Positions 9,811 through 18,142 of a DNA stretch of 64,000 bases are shown here, one piece after another. Positions within the stretch are counted from its first letter, which is position 1; every line of letters starts with the position of its first letter. The notes under the pieces were generated by a model. That model made no database searches. It was not told the DNA's origin and saw only the letters and a list, made by a program, of their open reading frames with translations. The position numbers were made by a program, and so were the translations under genes. Source of the DNA: Sporomusa termitida (GTDB taxonomy: Bacteria; Bacillota; Negativicutes; Sporomusales; Sporomusaceae). The stretch lies in contig NZ_CP036259.1 in NCBI RefSeq assembly GCF_007641255.1, positions 1 to 64,000 on the forward strand, written 5' to 3'.

Positions 9811-9849
9811 AACGCGAAACAGCACTCACGGTGAGTGCTGTTTCGCGTT
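9811..9849. terminator. Long perfect hairpin after clpC
   Basis: A perfect 19-bp inverted repeat (AACGCGAAACAGCACTCAC and its complement) with a one-base spacer follows clpC. It has no true T-tail, only TT at the stem end, so it could be a transcript-stabilising hairpin as much as a terminator. Confidence 0.65.
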
Positions 9850-9896
9850 AAATAGGAAGCTGCGTAGGTCGGCCTACGGGATTGGACGGTATATTA

Positions 9897-11273
9897 GTGG
9901 GAAAAAGAAAAAATACAGCCTTTTTTTGTCAGGAGTGTGGTTTTGAAACCTCTAAATGGGTTGGCAGATGCCAGGGCTGCGGGGCCTGGAACACAATGGT
10001 TGAAGAACCTGTGCAGAAGGAACCGGCTGCCAAGGCGGGCGGCTTGTCTCTCGGCTTGTCAACCGGGCAGGCGGCTATGCCGATTGGTGAGGTTGAGCTT
10101 GAGGAAGCCCCCCGTTTTAGTACCGGTTCAGAGGAATTTGACCGGGTTGTAGGCTTTGGCCTGCTGCCAGGGTCGCTGACAATTATCGTTGGTGACCCCG
10201 GTGTGGGCAAGTCCAGCCTTACCCTTAAGGTTTGTGCCAATATTGCCAGGCAATTTGGCAAAGTGCTATATGTTACCGGCGAAGAAAGCCCTAAACAGGT
10301 CAAGATGCGGGCTGACCGCCTGGGGGCAATCGAGGAGCAGTTGTTTATTCTGAGTGAAACAAATCTTGATATCATCCAGCAGCAGGCGGAAAAGCTAAAC
10401 CCGGCTTTGCTGGTCATTGATTCAATCCAAACAGTTTTTAAAGCCGATATTCAGAGTGCCCCGGGCAGTATCAGTCAGGTGAGAGAGTGTGCTGTGCAGC
10501 TGCTGCGGCTGGCCAAAACCCGGGCGACAGCAGTCATTCTTATTGGTCATGTCCTCAAGGATGGAACGCTGGCCGGGCCCCGGGCTTTGGAACATATTGT
10601 TGACACTGTTCTTTATTTTGAGGGCGAGCGGAATGCCCAATACCGGGTATTAAGGGCCATAAAGAACCGTTTTGGGAGTACCAGTGAGATTGGGTTGTTT
10701 GCAATGCGCAATGAAGGGCTAATTGATGTTCCCGATGCTTCTAAAATATTTTTGTCGGAACGCCCGCTGGATGTACCGGGAAGTGTTGTTATTCCAACCA
10801 TGGAAGGGACCAGGCCGCTGTTAGTGGAGATTCAGGCCCTTGTTAGCTCAGCGCCATTTGCCCCGCCGCGCCGGACTTCTGACAGTGTTGATATTAAACG
10901 GATTCAGCTCCTCCTGGCGGTTTTGGAAAAACGGGTCGGGATAATGATCGGCAGCAGTGATGTTTTCGTTAAGGTTGCCGGTGGTATCAAGGTGGACGAA
11001 CCGGCCATGGATCTGGCGTTGGCGGTGGCCTTGGTATCAAGTTACCGGAATTGTAATACCAGCAGTGGCACTGTTGTCATCGGCGAAGTAGGTTTAGCCG
11101 GTGAAGTTCGAGCAATTACGCAGATCGAAAGGCGAATTCGGGAAGCAGAACGTATGGGCTTTGACCGTGTTATTCTGCCCAAGGGTAATCTCAAAGGGCT
11201 GGCAATTAAGCCGTTAATACAGCTGGTCGGTGTTGAAACTGTTGTGGAGTGCCTGGATATTGCCTTACATTGA
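9897..11273 (+). CDS. radA: DNA repair protein RadA
   Basis: The 458-residue RecA-like branch-migration ATPase starts with a four-cysteine zinc finger (CQEC...CQGC). It has Walker A GDPGVGKSS near residue 98, the RadA-specific KNRFG motif near 256 and a C-terminal Lon-protease-like domain. The GTG start matches the usual RadA N-terminus; a TTG 15 bases upstream is an alternative, and neither has a strong ribosome site. radA follows clpC here as in Bacillus, but the usual partner disA lies 4 kb further on. Confidence 0.93.
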   Translation: MGKRKNTAFFCQECGFETSKWVGRCQGCGAWNTMVEEPVQKEPAAKAGGLSLGLSTGQAAMPIGEVELEEAPRFSTGSEEFDRVVGFGLLPGSLTIIVGDPGVGKSSLTLKVCANIARQFGKVLYVTGEESPKQVKMRADRLGAIEEQLFILSETNLDIIQQQAEKLNPALLVIDSIQTVFKADIQSAPGSISQVRECAVQLLRLAKTRATAVILIGHVLKDGTLAGPRALEHIVDTVLYFEGERNAQYRVLRAIKNRFGSTSEIGLFAMRNEGLIDVPDASKIFLSERPLDVPGSVVIPTMEGTRPLLVEIQALVSSAPFAPPRRTSDSVDIKRIQLLLAVLEKRVGIMIGSSDVFVKVAGGIKVDEPAMDLALAVALVSSYRNCNTSSGTVVIGEVGLAGEVRAITQIERRIREAERMGFDRVILPKGNLKGLAIKPLIQLVGVETVVECLDIALH

Positions 11274-11275
11274 TC

Positions 11276-11313
11276 ACAAGCGCCTGGAGCTTTATCTCAG
11301 GCGCTTGTTGTTG
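11276..11313 (+). terminator. radA terminator
   Basis: ACAAGCGCCTG and CAGGCGCTTGT form an 11-bp perfect stem with an 11-base loop, followed by TTGTTGG. The T-run is weak. The following 258 bases to the carrier gene are AT-rich; I could not assign a promoter there. Confidence 0.7.
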
Positions 11314-11571
11314 GCTTAGGGATAAACCGGGTTACTTTCAAATAAAATAAAAACTATTTGCTCTTGTAAATTGATGGAAAAACAATTAATATTAAAAATA
11401 TACCACATTATAACTACATGTACTAATAATTGCGTCACTTCTGTTGCTGGGTATGAAGCCAAGAGCAATATGTTGCAATGTGGAAGCCAATTATCGATTG
11501 AAGGAGGTTAAAAGGGTTAAGTAGGCTTGGCATACCAGTCCAAAGAATCAGTAGACAGGAGGCGTATAATT

Positions 11572-12879
11572 ATGAAGCAACATCAGAAACTATTGCTTGG
11601 ATTTATTTTAGGGGTAGTTGGCGGATTGTTTGCCTACTATGTATTACCGGTAAAAGCATACCCGTTTATGCAGTTTATCACTGAAATCTTTACTCTGGTC
11701 GGCGCGATTTTTCTCAGATTAATTTTTATGGTTGTTATTCCTTTGCTTTTTTCCGCACTAATTTTGGGTGTTTTTGAGCTGGGGGTGGGCCGGGGCCTGG
11801 GCAAAGTGGCAACGAAGTCCATTACCTATACATTGCTTTTAAGTGCCATAGCGGTTATTATTGCTATTACCCTGACAGGTATTCTGCAGCCGGGGGCCGG
11901 CATGGAATTTGACAAGGCTGCTCTGAATACCAATCAATCGGTTATCGCCATTCAAAAGAATGTTGAGGCGGTGCAGGGAAAACCCTGGTATCAGTTCTTT
12001 GTGGAATTGCTGCCGCAAAACCCGCTTGATTCTGCTGTAAGGGCTTTCCAGGGGGAAATTATTGCGCTGATGTTTTTTGCCCTGATTTTTGGCTATGCCC
12101 TCAGTTTAACTGTTAAAGACGCAGCGGCTAATCCTCTTATTCAGGTTTTCAAAACAGTTTTTGATGCTTCCCTGAAGGTCATTGATTTTGCCATGAAACT
12201 GGCTCCTTACGGTATATTTGGCATTGTTTTTAATACTGCCTATAAACTGGGAGCCGGGTTCCTCCAGAATGTCGCGTTTTATGCCCTGGTGGTCGTTATC
12301 GGTCTTTTGATTCAGCAATTTATTGTCTACGCTTTCTTTCTGAAAACGGTGGGGAAAACCTCGCCCTGGGAATTTTTTAAGGCCTGCCGAGAGGTTTATG
12401 TCTATGCGTTCTCCACGGCCTCCTCTAATGCCACCCTGCCGGTAGCCCTGGAGGTCTCGGAAAAAGTATTGAAACTTCCGCCTAGAATATCCCGGTTTGT
12501 ACTTACAATCGGCGCGTCGGCCAATCAGAACGGCACGGCGTTGTTTGAAGGGGTTACCGTTTTATTCCTGGCCCAGGTCTATGGTATTGATTTATCAATC
12601 CAAAGCCAGGTGCTTGTTGTTTTGATGTCTATTCTGGCCGGGGTTGGTACTGCCGGTGTCCCGGGCGGGTCATTGCCGCTGATTGTGGTATTGCTGACCC
12701 AGGTAGGTATACCGCCTGAAGGGATAGGCCTGATATTGGGGGTAGACCGCTTCCTGGATATGTGCAGAACGACCTTAAATGTATCAGGTGATTTGGTTAT
12801 TTCCAAATTAGTCAGTGCCAGTGTAACCGAAGCTGACCTGGCTGACGAGCAAACGGCCACGCCTGGTATCGGCGCCTAA
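11572..12879 (+). CDS. Dicarboxylate/amino acid:cation symporter (DAACS family)
   Basis: The 435-residue inner-membrane carrier belongs to the GltP/DctA family, which takes up glutamate, aspartate or C4-dicarboxylates with Na+ or H+. The family signature GASANQNGTALFEG (an NMDGT variant) and the C-terminal DRFLDMCRTTLNVSGD are present, together with about eight hydrophobic helices. The ATG follows CAGGAGG. The substrate cannot be told from sequence alone. It sits in a transport cassette between radA and disA and ends at a strong terminator. Confidence 0.85.
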   Translation: MKQHQKLLLGFILGVVGGLFAYYVLPVKAYPFMQFITEIFTLVGAIFLRLIFMVVIPLLFSALILGVFELGVGRGLGKVATKSITYTLLLSAIAVIIAITLTGILQPGAGMEFDKAALNTNQSVIAIQKNVEAVQGKPWYQFFVELLPQNPLDSAVRAFQGEIIALMFFALIFGYALSLTVKDAAANPLIQVFKTVFDASLKVIDFAMKLAPYGIFGIVFNTAYKLGAGFLQNVAFYALVVVIGLLIQQFIVYAFFLKTVGKTSPWEFFKACREVYVYAFSTASSNATLPVALEVSEKVLKLPPRISRFVLTIGASANQNGTALFEGVTVLFLAQVYGIDLSIQSQVLVVLMSILAGVGTAGVPGGSLPLIVVLLTQVGIPPEGIGLILGVDRFLDMCRTTLNVSGDLVISKLVSASVTEADLADEQTATPGIGA

Positions 12880-12902
12880 ATAAAACAGGTTTTGATCATT
12901 TA

Positions 12903-12967
12903 CCGGCACGGAGACTGTGAGCAGAGCCGCTAGGCGGAACTCGCAGCTTTCCGTACCGGATTTTTTT
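12903..12967 (+). terminator. Terminator after the DAACS carrier
   Basis: CCGGCACGGA pairs with TTCCGTACCGG, allowing one mismatch, and an inner GAG/CTC stem closes a larger loop. A run of seven T follows. Confidence 0.75.
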
Positions 12968-13089
12968 ACCTTATAAAAATTTATAAGGGCAAAATACTGT
13001 ATCTGCAAATAAAAAAAGCAATAGTGCTTTCCCTTTAGCCCAGGTCAATGTAAACCCTGCCACCCCGGGGAGAAGTTTAACGAAGCGGG

Positions 13090-13118
13090 TTGACAGTTGC
13101 CGCTGCCATTGGTAACAT
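13090..13118 (+). promoter_or_regulatory. Promoter of the symporter leader
   Basis: TTGACA and TAACAT are separated by 17 bases, a close sigma-A match. Transcription would start near 13125 and leave a leader of about 128 bases before the symporter gene. Confidence 0.75.
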
Positions 13119-13144
13119 AAATATGTAGAATTGGAGGATTGTAG

Positions 13145-13237
13145 GTGTCGCGGGTTTTATCAGGATGGCCGGAAGGTGAAGGACAAGGCAGACACCCTTG
13201 GACAGGGTGTATTTTTGTGTTTACCGTCCATCGATAG
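13145..13237 (+). CDS. Putative 30-residue leader peptide
   Basis: A GTG start preceded by TTGGAGG (spacing about seven) opens a 30-codon ORF, MSRVLSGWPEGEGQ and onward, ending 15 bases before the symporter start. It spans the intrinsic terminator hairpin, so ribosome position could affect terminator folding. It contains two Trp and two His codons. I do not recognise it, and it may be fortuitous. Confidence 0.4.
   Translation: MSRVLSGWPEGEGQGRHPWTGCIFVFTVHR
13191..13216 (+). terminator. Terminator inside the symporter leader (possible attenuator)
   Basis: ACACCC and GGGTGT form a 6-bp stem with a 7-base loop, followed by ATTTTT. An alternative pairing, CAAGG (13184-13188) with CCTTG (13196-13200), overlaps the 5' arm and would exclude the terminator, as an antiterminator would. 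Three AAG triplets at 6-base intervals (13173, 13179, 13185) lie directly upstream. Confidence 0.6.
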
Positions 13238-13252
13238 ATGTAGAAAGGTAGG

Positions 13253-14656
13253 ATGGAGAAAATGAGTATTCAATTGGTGATTGTGGTCCTTTATATTTTT
13301 GTACTATTTGGTATCAGCCTTTATGTAAAAAAGAGGACCGAAAGCAGCAGCGGTTTTTTATTTGCCGGGCGCAAGCTAACGACTTTGCTTGTGGCAACTA
13401 ACATAGCCGGAACGGCAGTAGGGGCGGCGTCGACTATCGGTGTTGCTGAAAACGCCTTCCAGTCGGGAATTGCCGCAGGCTGGTATAATGTGGCCTGGGC
13501 GGCCGGTGCCGTATTAATGGCAATGGTTGCTGCCGGCAAGTACCGGGAAATGCAATGTACAACAATACCGGAATTCTTTGAACGTTATTATGATAAAAAA
13601 GGCCGCCTGATCAGTGTTTTGGGTCTGATTACCATTCAAATGGTCATTACGTCACTGCAATATCTGGCCGGTGGTGCAATCCTATCCTCCTTGCTGCCGG
13701 ATATTTTTTCGTTTCAGGGCGGCATGGTGACAAGCGCGATTGTTTTTATTGGCACTACCATTATTGGCGGCTTATGGTCTTCAGGCCTGTCGAATATTCT
13801 TAGTGTGACTCTCATTTATATCGGGGTATTGATCAGCACGGTTACGATTGTGTCCAACCAGGGCGGGATAACCGCAATCGCGGCGTCTCTGCCCGCTACT
13901 GTCGACTGGTTTGGTCCGCTTGGCGGTCTGGGACTGGCTACCATTGTAGGCTGGTTTGCGGTTATGATGACCCAGACTATTACTGCCCAGGGGCCGGTAC
14001 AGGTAGCTTGTGCGGCGGTAGACGGGGCAGCGGCCAAAAAGGGATTTTTATGGGGGGCCTTACTTATCTTTCCGGTAGGCTTTTTATGTGCCATCATGGG
14101 GGTTGCCGCCCGGGCGGCTTATCCGGATATTCAAGCAACTATGGCCCTGCCGCAGATGATTATGGGGCTGGACCCTGTTATCTCGGGGTTGACCCTGGCC
14201 GCATTATGGGCTGCCGATGTTTCTACCGCCTGTCATATCTTATTGGGGGCAGGCACTTTATTTTCTCAGGATATCTACAAACGGTTTATTAATCCGGAAA
14301 TCAGCGACCGCCGTTATACGCTGGTCAATCGCTATGCAATTCTCGGCTTAGGGATTGTAACCTTATGGCTGGCCTTTAATGCGGTGGGCATTGTGAAGAC
14401 TTTGCTGATTGGCCTGAGCCTCACAACGGCTTTTACATTAGTCTTTTTATTTACTATTTTTGCCCCCGGCCTCTGCCGGAAAAACTCGGCTTTTTATACT
14501 ACCCTGGCCGGGATGATAACCCTGTTTGTTTGGCAGGTATACCCGCCGGCGCAGGTTTTTGCTCATCCGATCTATATGGAGTGGTTGGTTTGTTTGGTGA
14601 CCTTCCTGCTTGTTGCCGTCGTTGATCAAAAACGCATTGTTCTTGATGACCGATGA
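13253..14656 (+). CDS. Sodium:solute symporter (SSS family)
   Basis: The 467-residue membrane protein shows the SSS pattern of about 12-13 hydrophobic helices. An N-terminal segment TNIAGTAVGAASTIGVAENA and TTIPEFFERYYDKKGRL match the sodium/pantothenate/proline symporter superfamily. The substrate is unknown. A start at this ATG or the one nine bases on is possible, since the ribosome site is diffuse. It follows a leader with its own promoter, a small ORF and a terminator, and is followed 87 bases later by a HutP-family gene. Conditional antitermination of this transporter is therefore plausible. Confidence 0.85.
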   Translation: MEKMSIQLVIVVLYIFVLFGISLYVKKRTESSSGFLFAGRKLTTLLVATNIAGTAVGAASTIGVAENAFQSGIAAGWYNVAWAAGAVLMAMVAAGKYREMQCTTIPEFFERYYDKKGRLISVLGLITIQMVITSLQYLAGGAILSSLLPDIFSFQGGMVTSAIVFIGTTIIGGLWSSGLSNILSVTLIYIGVLISTVTIVSNQGGITAIAASLPATVDWFGPLGGLGLATIVGWFAVMMTQTITAQGPVQVACAAVDGAAAKKGFLWGALLIFPVGFLCAIMGVAARAAYPDIQATMALPQMIMGLDPVISGLTLAALWAADVSTACHILLGAGTLFSQDIYKRFINPEISDRRYTLVNRYAILGLGIVTLWLAFNAVGIVKTLLIGLSLTTAFTLVFLFTIFAPGLCRKNSAFYTTLAGMITLFVWQVYPPAQVFAHPIYMEWLVCLVTFLLVAVVDQKRIVLDDR

Positions 14657-14743
14657 AATTCAATAAAAAGTTTCCCGCTGATACGGAGCAGTCCAATTTT
14701 ATTTGGGAGCTGTCTGGCAAATTGAATTAGGGCGGTGCATGGA

Positions 14744-15160
14744 ATGACGAGTGTTGATGTTGGCAGAGCGGCACTGGCTATGGCTATAAGTGAAGACCGT
14801 CAGGAAGAACAGAGCCTGAAGCAGCGGTTAAGCAGCCGGGGCATCCTGGTAACGGCAGTGGATTTTGGCGGTGAGTATCTGGTATCGGTAAAAAAAATCA
14901 TTGAGCGGGCCATCGTTGCCGCCCAGCGGCAGGGTCTGGTCAGTGCCAATCATGTGGGCGAAGGGGCTGTCGCCGGTGCGGCTCATGATGCCTTAGTACA
15001 GATTACCCCCAAAGCATCCGGGCTTAATGTCGGCGGCAAGATTGGTATTGCCCGCTGCGGCGAACACCTCTGTGTGGCCGTATATTTTGGTGTTGGTGTT
15101 CTCCATCTTAATGAAGTGGCTGTCGGCCTGGCGCATCGCTCCTTAGCTGAGGTCCGTTAG
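14744..15160 (+). CDS. hutP: HutP-family RNA-binding antiterminator
   Basis: The 138-residue protein resembles HutP, the Bacillus hexameric regulator that binds NAG-repeat RNA when loaded with Mg2+ and L-histidine and prevents termination in the hut leader. Matching features are a His-containing helix (NHVGEGAVAGAAHDAL), the KIGIARCG strand and the C-terminal segment NEVAVGLAHR, aligning with the metal-binding end of HutP. The start ATG follows AGGGCGG; a GTG nine bases earlier overlaps that site. No histidine-degradation genes are nearby. The adjacent symporter leader is the obvious candidate target, which is inference. Confidence 0.7.
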   Translation: MTSVDVGRAALAMAISEDRQEEQSLKQRLSSRGILVTAVDFGGEYLVSVKKIIERAIVAAQRQGLVSANHVGEGAVAGAAHDALVQITPKASGLNVGGKIGIARCGEHLCVAVYFGVGVLHLNEVAVGLAHRSLAEVR

Positions 15161-15168
15161 TTCTTTGC

Positions 15169-15210
15169 AAAAATAACTCGCATGTAATTATTACTTGCGA
15201 GTTATTTTTT
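15169..15210 (+). terminator. Terminator after hutP-like gene
   Basis: AAAAATAACTCGCA and TGCGAGTTATTTTT form a 14-bp perfect stem with a run of six T. It closes the transporter-hutP segment before disA. Confidence 0.9.
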
Positions 15211-15228
15211 ACGGGCGGCAAACTTAGC

Positions 15229-15258
15229 TTGTATGAAATAAAAACCATGTTATATAAT
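15229..15258 (+). promoter_or_regulatory. Putative disA promoter
   Basis: TTGTAT and TATAAT are spaced by 18 bases, leaving a leader of about 145 bases before disA. A second weaker candidate (TTGTTA...TATGAT) lies just downstream. Confidence 0.55.
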
Positions 15259-15408
15259 GGTAACTGTAAAAAGATTGTTAATGGTATGATATAAGCCCTG
15301 AAGGACTGGGAATAATAAGCAATAATTAATATTTTTTTACTGATTGCGGCTTGGCCGCAAAATGTAATGGCCCGCAATTAATGTCAGCGGCCATGGAGGC
15401 GGTATTTT

Positions 15409-16500
15409 ATGATCAAAATTCGCGATGAGCGTTCTGACCGGCTATGGGATGCCCGTTTTATTAAAACGATAAAGACGCTTGCCCCTGGTACGACTCTCAG
15501 AGACGGTTTGGAGAATGTTCTCAGGGCTAAAATGGGAGCGCTGGTGCTGGTAGGTGACAATCCGGCTTCACTGGATATTGTGGATGGCGGTTTTGAACTC
15601 AATTCCGAGTTTACCCCGGCTGGTTTCTATGAATTAGCTAAAATGGACGGGGCTATAGTTTTATCGAATGATGGTAAACGGATTATGTTTGCCAATGCGC
15701 AGTTAACGCCGGACTCGGACATTCTGACTTCTGAAACCGGGACGCGGCATCGAACGGCTGAACGGGCGGCCAAGCAGACTGGTGCTTTAGTTGTAGCCAT
15801 ATCCCAACGGCGTAACATTATTACTGTATATCTGGGTTGTCTCAGATACACGTTAAAGGACATCCCGGTAATATTAAACAGGGCTAATCAAGCCCTGCAG
15901 ACTCTGGAAAAATATAAAAAGGTGCTTGATAAAGGTTTAACCAATTTAAGCGCGCTGGAGTTTGAAGACTTGGTTACCTTGTACGATGTAGCCCTGGTGC
16001 TTATTCGGGCCGAGCAGGCCCACCGCATTGCCAGGGAAATCGAACGCAATGTTATTGAACTTGGCACCGAGGGCCGGCTTGTCAGTATGCAAATGGAAGA
16101 GCTTGTTTCCGATGTTGATGCGACTGCACTCCTTGTTAAGGATTATTGCAACACCGGCGATCTTAAAGGGGATGAGTCCATTCGGGAACAGATTGCGGTA
16201 TTGCCTGAAGATAATCTTGATCCGTTTACCATATGCCGGATCTTAGGTTATGGCGTTAGTGCCAATGCTATGGATATCCCGGTTGTGCCGCGGGGTTACC
16301 GGGTGCTCAGGCAAATATCCCGCTTGCCTTTAATCGTGGGGGAAAAGCTGGTAGCCCATTTCAAAACCCTGCATCATATATATAATGCCAGCATCGCCGA
16401 ATTGGACGACGTGGAGGGGATTGGCGAGGTAAGGGCTAAAGCAATAAAAGACGGACTAAAGAGAGTGCGCGAGCAGGCTTTCCTTGACCGTCATGTGTAG
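15409..16500 (+). CDS. disA: DNA integrity scanning diadenylate cyclase DisA
   Basis: The 363-residue protein makes cyclic di-AMP from two ATP and scans DNA for branched structures, delaying sporulation on damage. The DAC domain shows the DGA motif near residue 80 and RHRTAE near 114. A helical spine follows, then a C-terminal helix-hairpin-helix DNA-binding domain (about 320-357, DVEGIGEVRAKAI). The ATG is preceded by GGAGG. In Bacillus disA directly follows radA; here a 4-kb transport cassette lies between. Confidence 0.95.
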   Translation: MIKIRDERSDRLWDARFIKTIKTLAPGTTLRDGLENVLRAKMGALVLVGDNPASLDIVDGGFELNSEFTPAGFYELAKMDGAIVLSNDGKRIMFANAQLTPDSDILTSETGTRHRTAERAAKQTGALVVAISQRRNIITVYLGCLRYTLKDIPVILNRANQALQTLEKYKKVLDKGLTNLSALEFEDLVTLYDVALVLIRAEQAHRIAREIERNVIELGTEGRLVSMQMEELVSDVDATALLVKDYCNTGDLKGDESIREQIAVLPEDNLDPFTICRILGYGVSANAMDIPVVPRGYRVLRQISRLPLIVGEKLVAHFKTLHHIYNASIAELDDVEGIGEVRAKAIKDGLKRVREQAFLDRHV

Positions 16501-16524
16501 TGCGATAAGCCGGCCTTAGCTTGG

Positions 16525-16857
16525 CTATTGGCTGCCGCTATCTTGGTAAAGCTCTAAGTTCAGGTTTTCGACAAACCGGGCATATGCCTGGTTTTCTTCT
16601 ACTTTGACAATTCGGTAGCGCTTGTTATTTTCGCTGATGAGTTCATCGCCGGGGCTGACTACCAATGGGACATACATGAGGACTTCACCGGTGTTTTCTT
16701 CGATAATGATATAGTAATCATATATTTTCTGGGGGGGTTGTTCGGGTTTTTGTTGCACAGAAAAGATAGTAAGGGGAACATAATGGAGCACCCCAACTGT
16801 TACAAGCGCGAGCAGGGCCAGGATGCCGACCAATTTGCCCGTGTGGCTTAGTTTCAC
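16525..16857 (-). CDS. Small membrane-anchored protein sharing a domain with SpoIIP
   Basis: The 110-residue protein has one N-terminal membrane segment (about 10-30) and an extracytoplasmic domain. Residues 48-94 (YYIIIEENTGEVLMYVP and onward, with GDELIS and YRIVKVEE) line up with residues 41-86 of the adjacent SpoIIP (YYTVIDDKGVV, GDEYIG, YEITAVEG). It starts 12 bases after spoIIP ends on the same strand, so cotranscription and a shared role in engulfment are likely. No enzyme motif is visible, and I know no named family for it. Confidence 0.65.
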   Translation of the reverse strand: MKLSHTGKLVGILALLALVTVGVLHYVPLTIFSVQQKPEQPPQKIYDYYIIIEENTGEVLMYVPLVVSPGDELISENNKRYRIVKVEENQAYARFVENLNLELYQDSGSQ

Positions 16858-16869
16858 AATGGCAGCCCC

Positions 16870-18036
16870 CTATTCCTTGCGCTTTTTACGTGGACTTAGG
16901 AAGTTTACAAATTCATATTTAACAAAGTTTTTGAGTTTTCTTTTGGCCTCTTGCCAACTGCCTGTACTAAGAAACAGAAAGGCGATTGCCCCGCCAACAA
17001 CAGCAAGTAACAAACCTAACATATCATAACCGGGAGCAGTGTCGATCGGAGCATAAGAGCCGCCGCCGGTATTATCGCCGCCGGTGTCGGTATAAGTGCC
17101 GGCGGGGCTGGCCTGGGCTACGCCGCCGCTGTTATTGCCCGGACCCAGGAAAAAGGGAACAACATTAGCAAACAGGGTTATGCTGCGTTCGGCAGCCTCA
17201 CGGCTATTATACTGAGTTCCAACCTCCACTAATAAAGACCGGGGGCTTAGATCCTGGTTGTAGTTGCCGTGAGCAATGAAAATCCCACGAATAAGCCCGC
17301 GATATTTAGCGTCTGTTGCTCTTTTGATGCTGCGGGCATAATCCAGGGTTGTTTTACGATTCTGATTCTGACGGCCTACCACTAAGAGCAGCCTAGTGGC
17401 CGGTTTCCCGTTAATCGTAGTACTGTAGGCTTTAAGCGGAGCACTGTCGCGGTGAAGATCAAAAATTGCGGCCGGCTGTGACTGTAACAGCTTCATCGCG
17501 GTACGGCGGGAACGATGGTAGGCGTTGGCATCATGTGGATCATGCAGTGTCTTGGAATGCTCGACCTGATAGCCCAGTTCAGTCAATCTTCTTTCAAAAG
17601 CACTGCCGACAAGCATGATAGAGCCTTTGCCCCGCTGAGTCGGGGTCCCATCGTTAGGGATATAGGATTCGTCGGTATGGGAGTGGTAAATGGCAATTTT
17701 GGGTGCGGGCGCATCCGGCGCCGGGGCCTGAACAAAAATAGCATTGTCCGGAGCCTGGGATGTGAGTTGCTCTATCGCCCGGCAGTGCGCCAGTGTGCCT
17801 TCCACCGCAGTGATCTCATATAATACATCGTCCTCACCGATATATTCATCACCCTGACGAACTTCATGGCCTGTCTGGAGAATGACAACACCCTTATCAT
17901 CAATCACTGTATAATAGCCGGAAAGCAATTCACCGCCATCTGCTGCTTCGGCCAATTCGGCCGGAGCTGCCAGCGCTGATAGCGTGCCAAGGCTTAATGC
18001 CAGCAGCATTAATATAATTCTCAATAAATAACACAT
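16870..18036 (-). CDS. spoIIP: Stage II sporulation protein P (SpoIIP)
   Basis: The 388-residue protein is a peptidoglycan amidase/endopeptidase needed for engulfment of the forespore. An N-terminal signal segment is followed by a small domain (41-86). The Amidase_3-like catalytic domain has zinc or catalytic candidates His118/His120 (YHSHTDES), His195 (DLHRD) and Glu271 (LLVEVGTQYN). A Gly/Ser/Pro-rich linker leads to a C-terminal membrane segment near 350-368 and a basic tail. The ATG follows AAAGGGGGG. It shows that the organism can sporulate. Confidence 0.88.
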   Translation of the reverse strand: MCYLLRIILMLLALSLGTLSALAAPAELAEAADGGELLSGYYTVIDDKGVVILQTGHEVRQGDEYIGEDDVLYEITAVEGTLAHCRAIEQLTSQAPDNAIFVQAPAPDAPAPKIAIYHSHTDESYIPNDGTPTQRGKGSIMLVGSAFERRLTELGYQVEHSKTLHDPHDANAYHRSRRTAMKLLQSQPAAIFDLHRDSAPLKAYSTTINGKPATRLLLVVGRQNQNRKTTLDYARSIKRATDAKYRGLIRGIFIAHGNYNQDLSPRSLLVEVGTQYNSREAAERSITLFANVVPFFLGPGNNSGGVAQASPAGTYTDTGGDNTGGGSYAPIDTAPGYDMLGLLLAVVGGAIAFLFLSTGSWQEAKRKLKNFVKYEFVNFLSPRKKRKE

Positions 18037-18055
18037 AGTTACCCCCCTTTATCGG

Positions 18056-18084
18056 TATTATTCCCCTTGGCAAAATGTTTATGT
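18056..18084 (-). promoter_or_regulatory. Candidate forespore-type (sigma-F-like) promoter of spoIIP
   Basis: On the minus strand the sequence GGGAATAATA fits the sigma-F -10 consensus GGNNANANTR. An ACATA 14 bases upstream approximates the -35 GYATA. It ends 20 bases before the spoIIP start codon. Confidence 0.4.
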
Positions 18085-18101
18085 AATACTGACAAAAGGG
18101 C

Positions 18102-18127
18102 AAAAAAAACACAGCCCCATTAGGCTG
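18102..18127 (-). terminator. Terminator downstream of the 132-residue gene
   Basis: Read on the minus strand, CAGCC and GGCTG form a short stem with a 6-base loop, followed by TG and a run of eight T. Confidence 0.7.
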
Positions 18128-18142
18128 CGCAGTATGTAAGTA

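Noticed and set aside
11527-11571. N-terminal 15-codon extension of the DAACS carrier
   Set aside because: The downstream ATG has a proper GGAGG and matches family length; the extension is hydrophilic and has no ribosome site.
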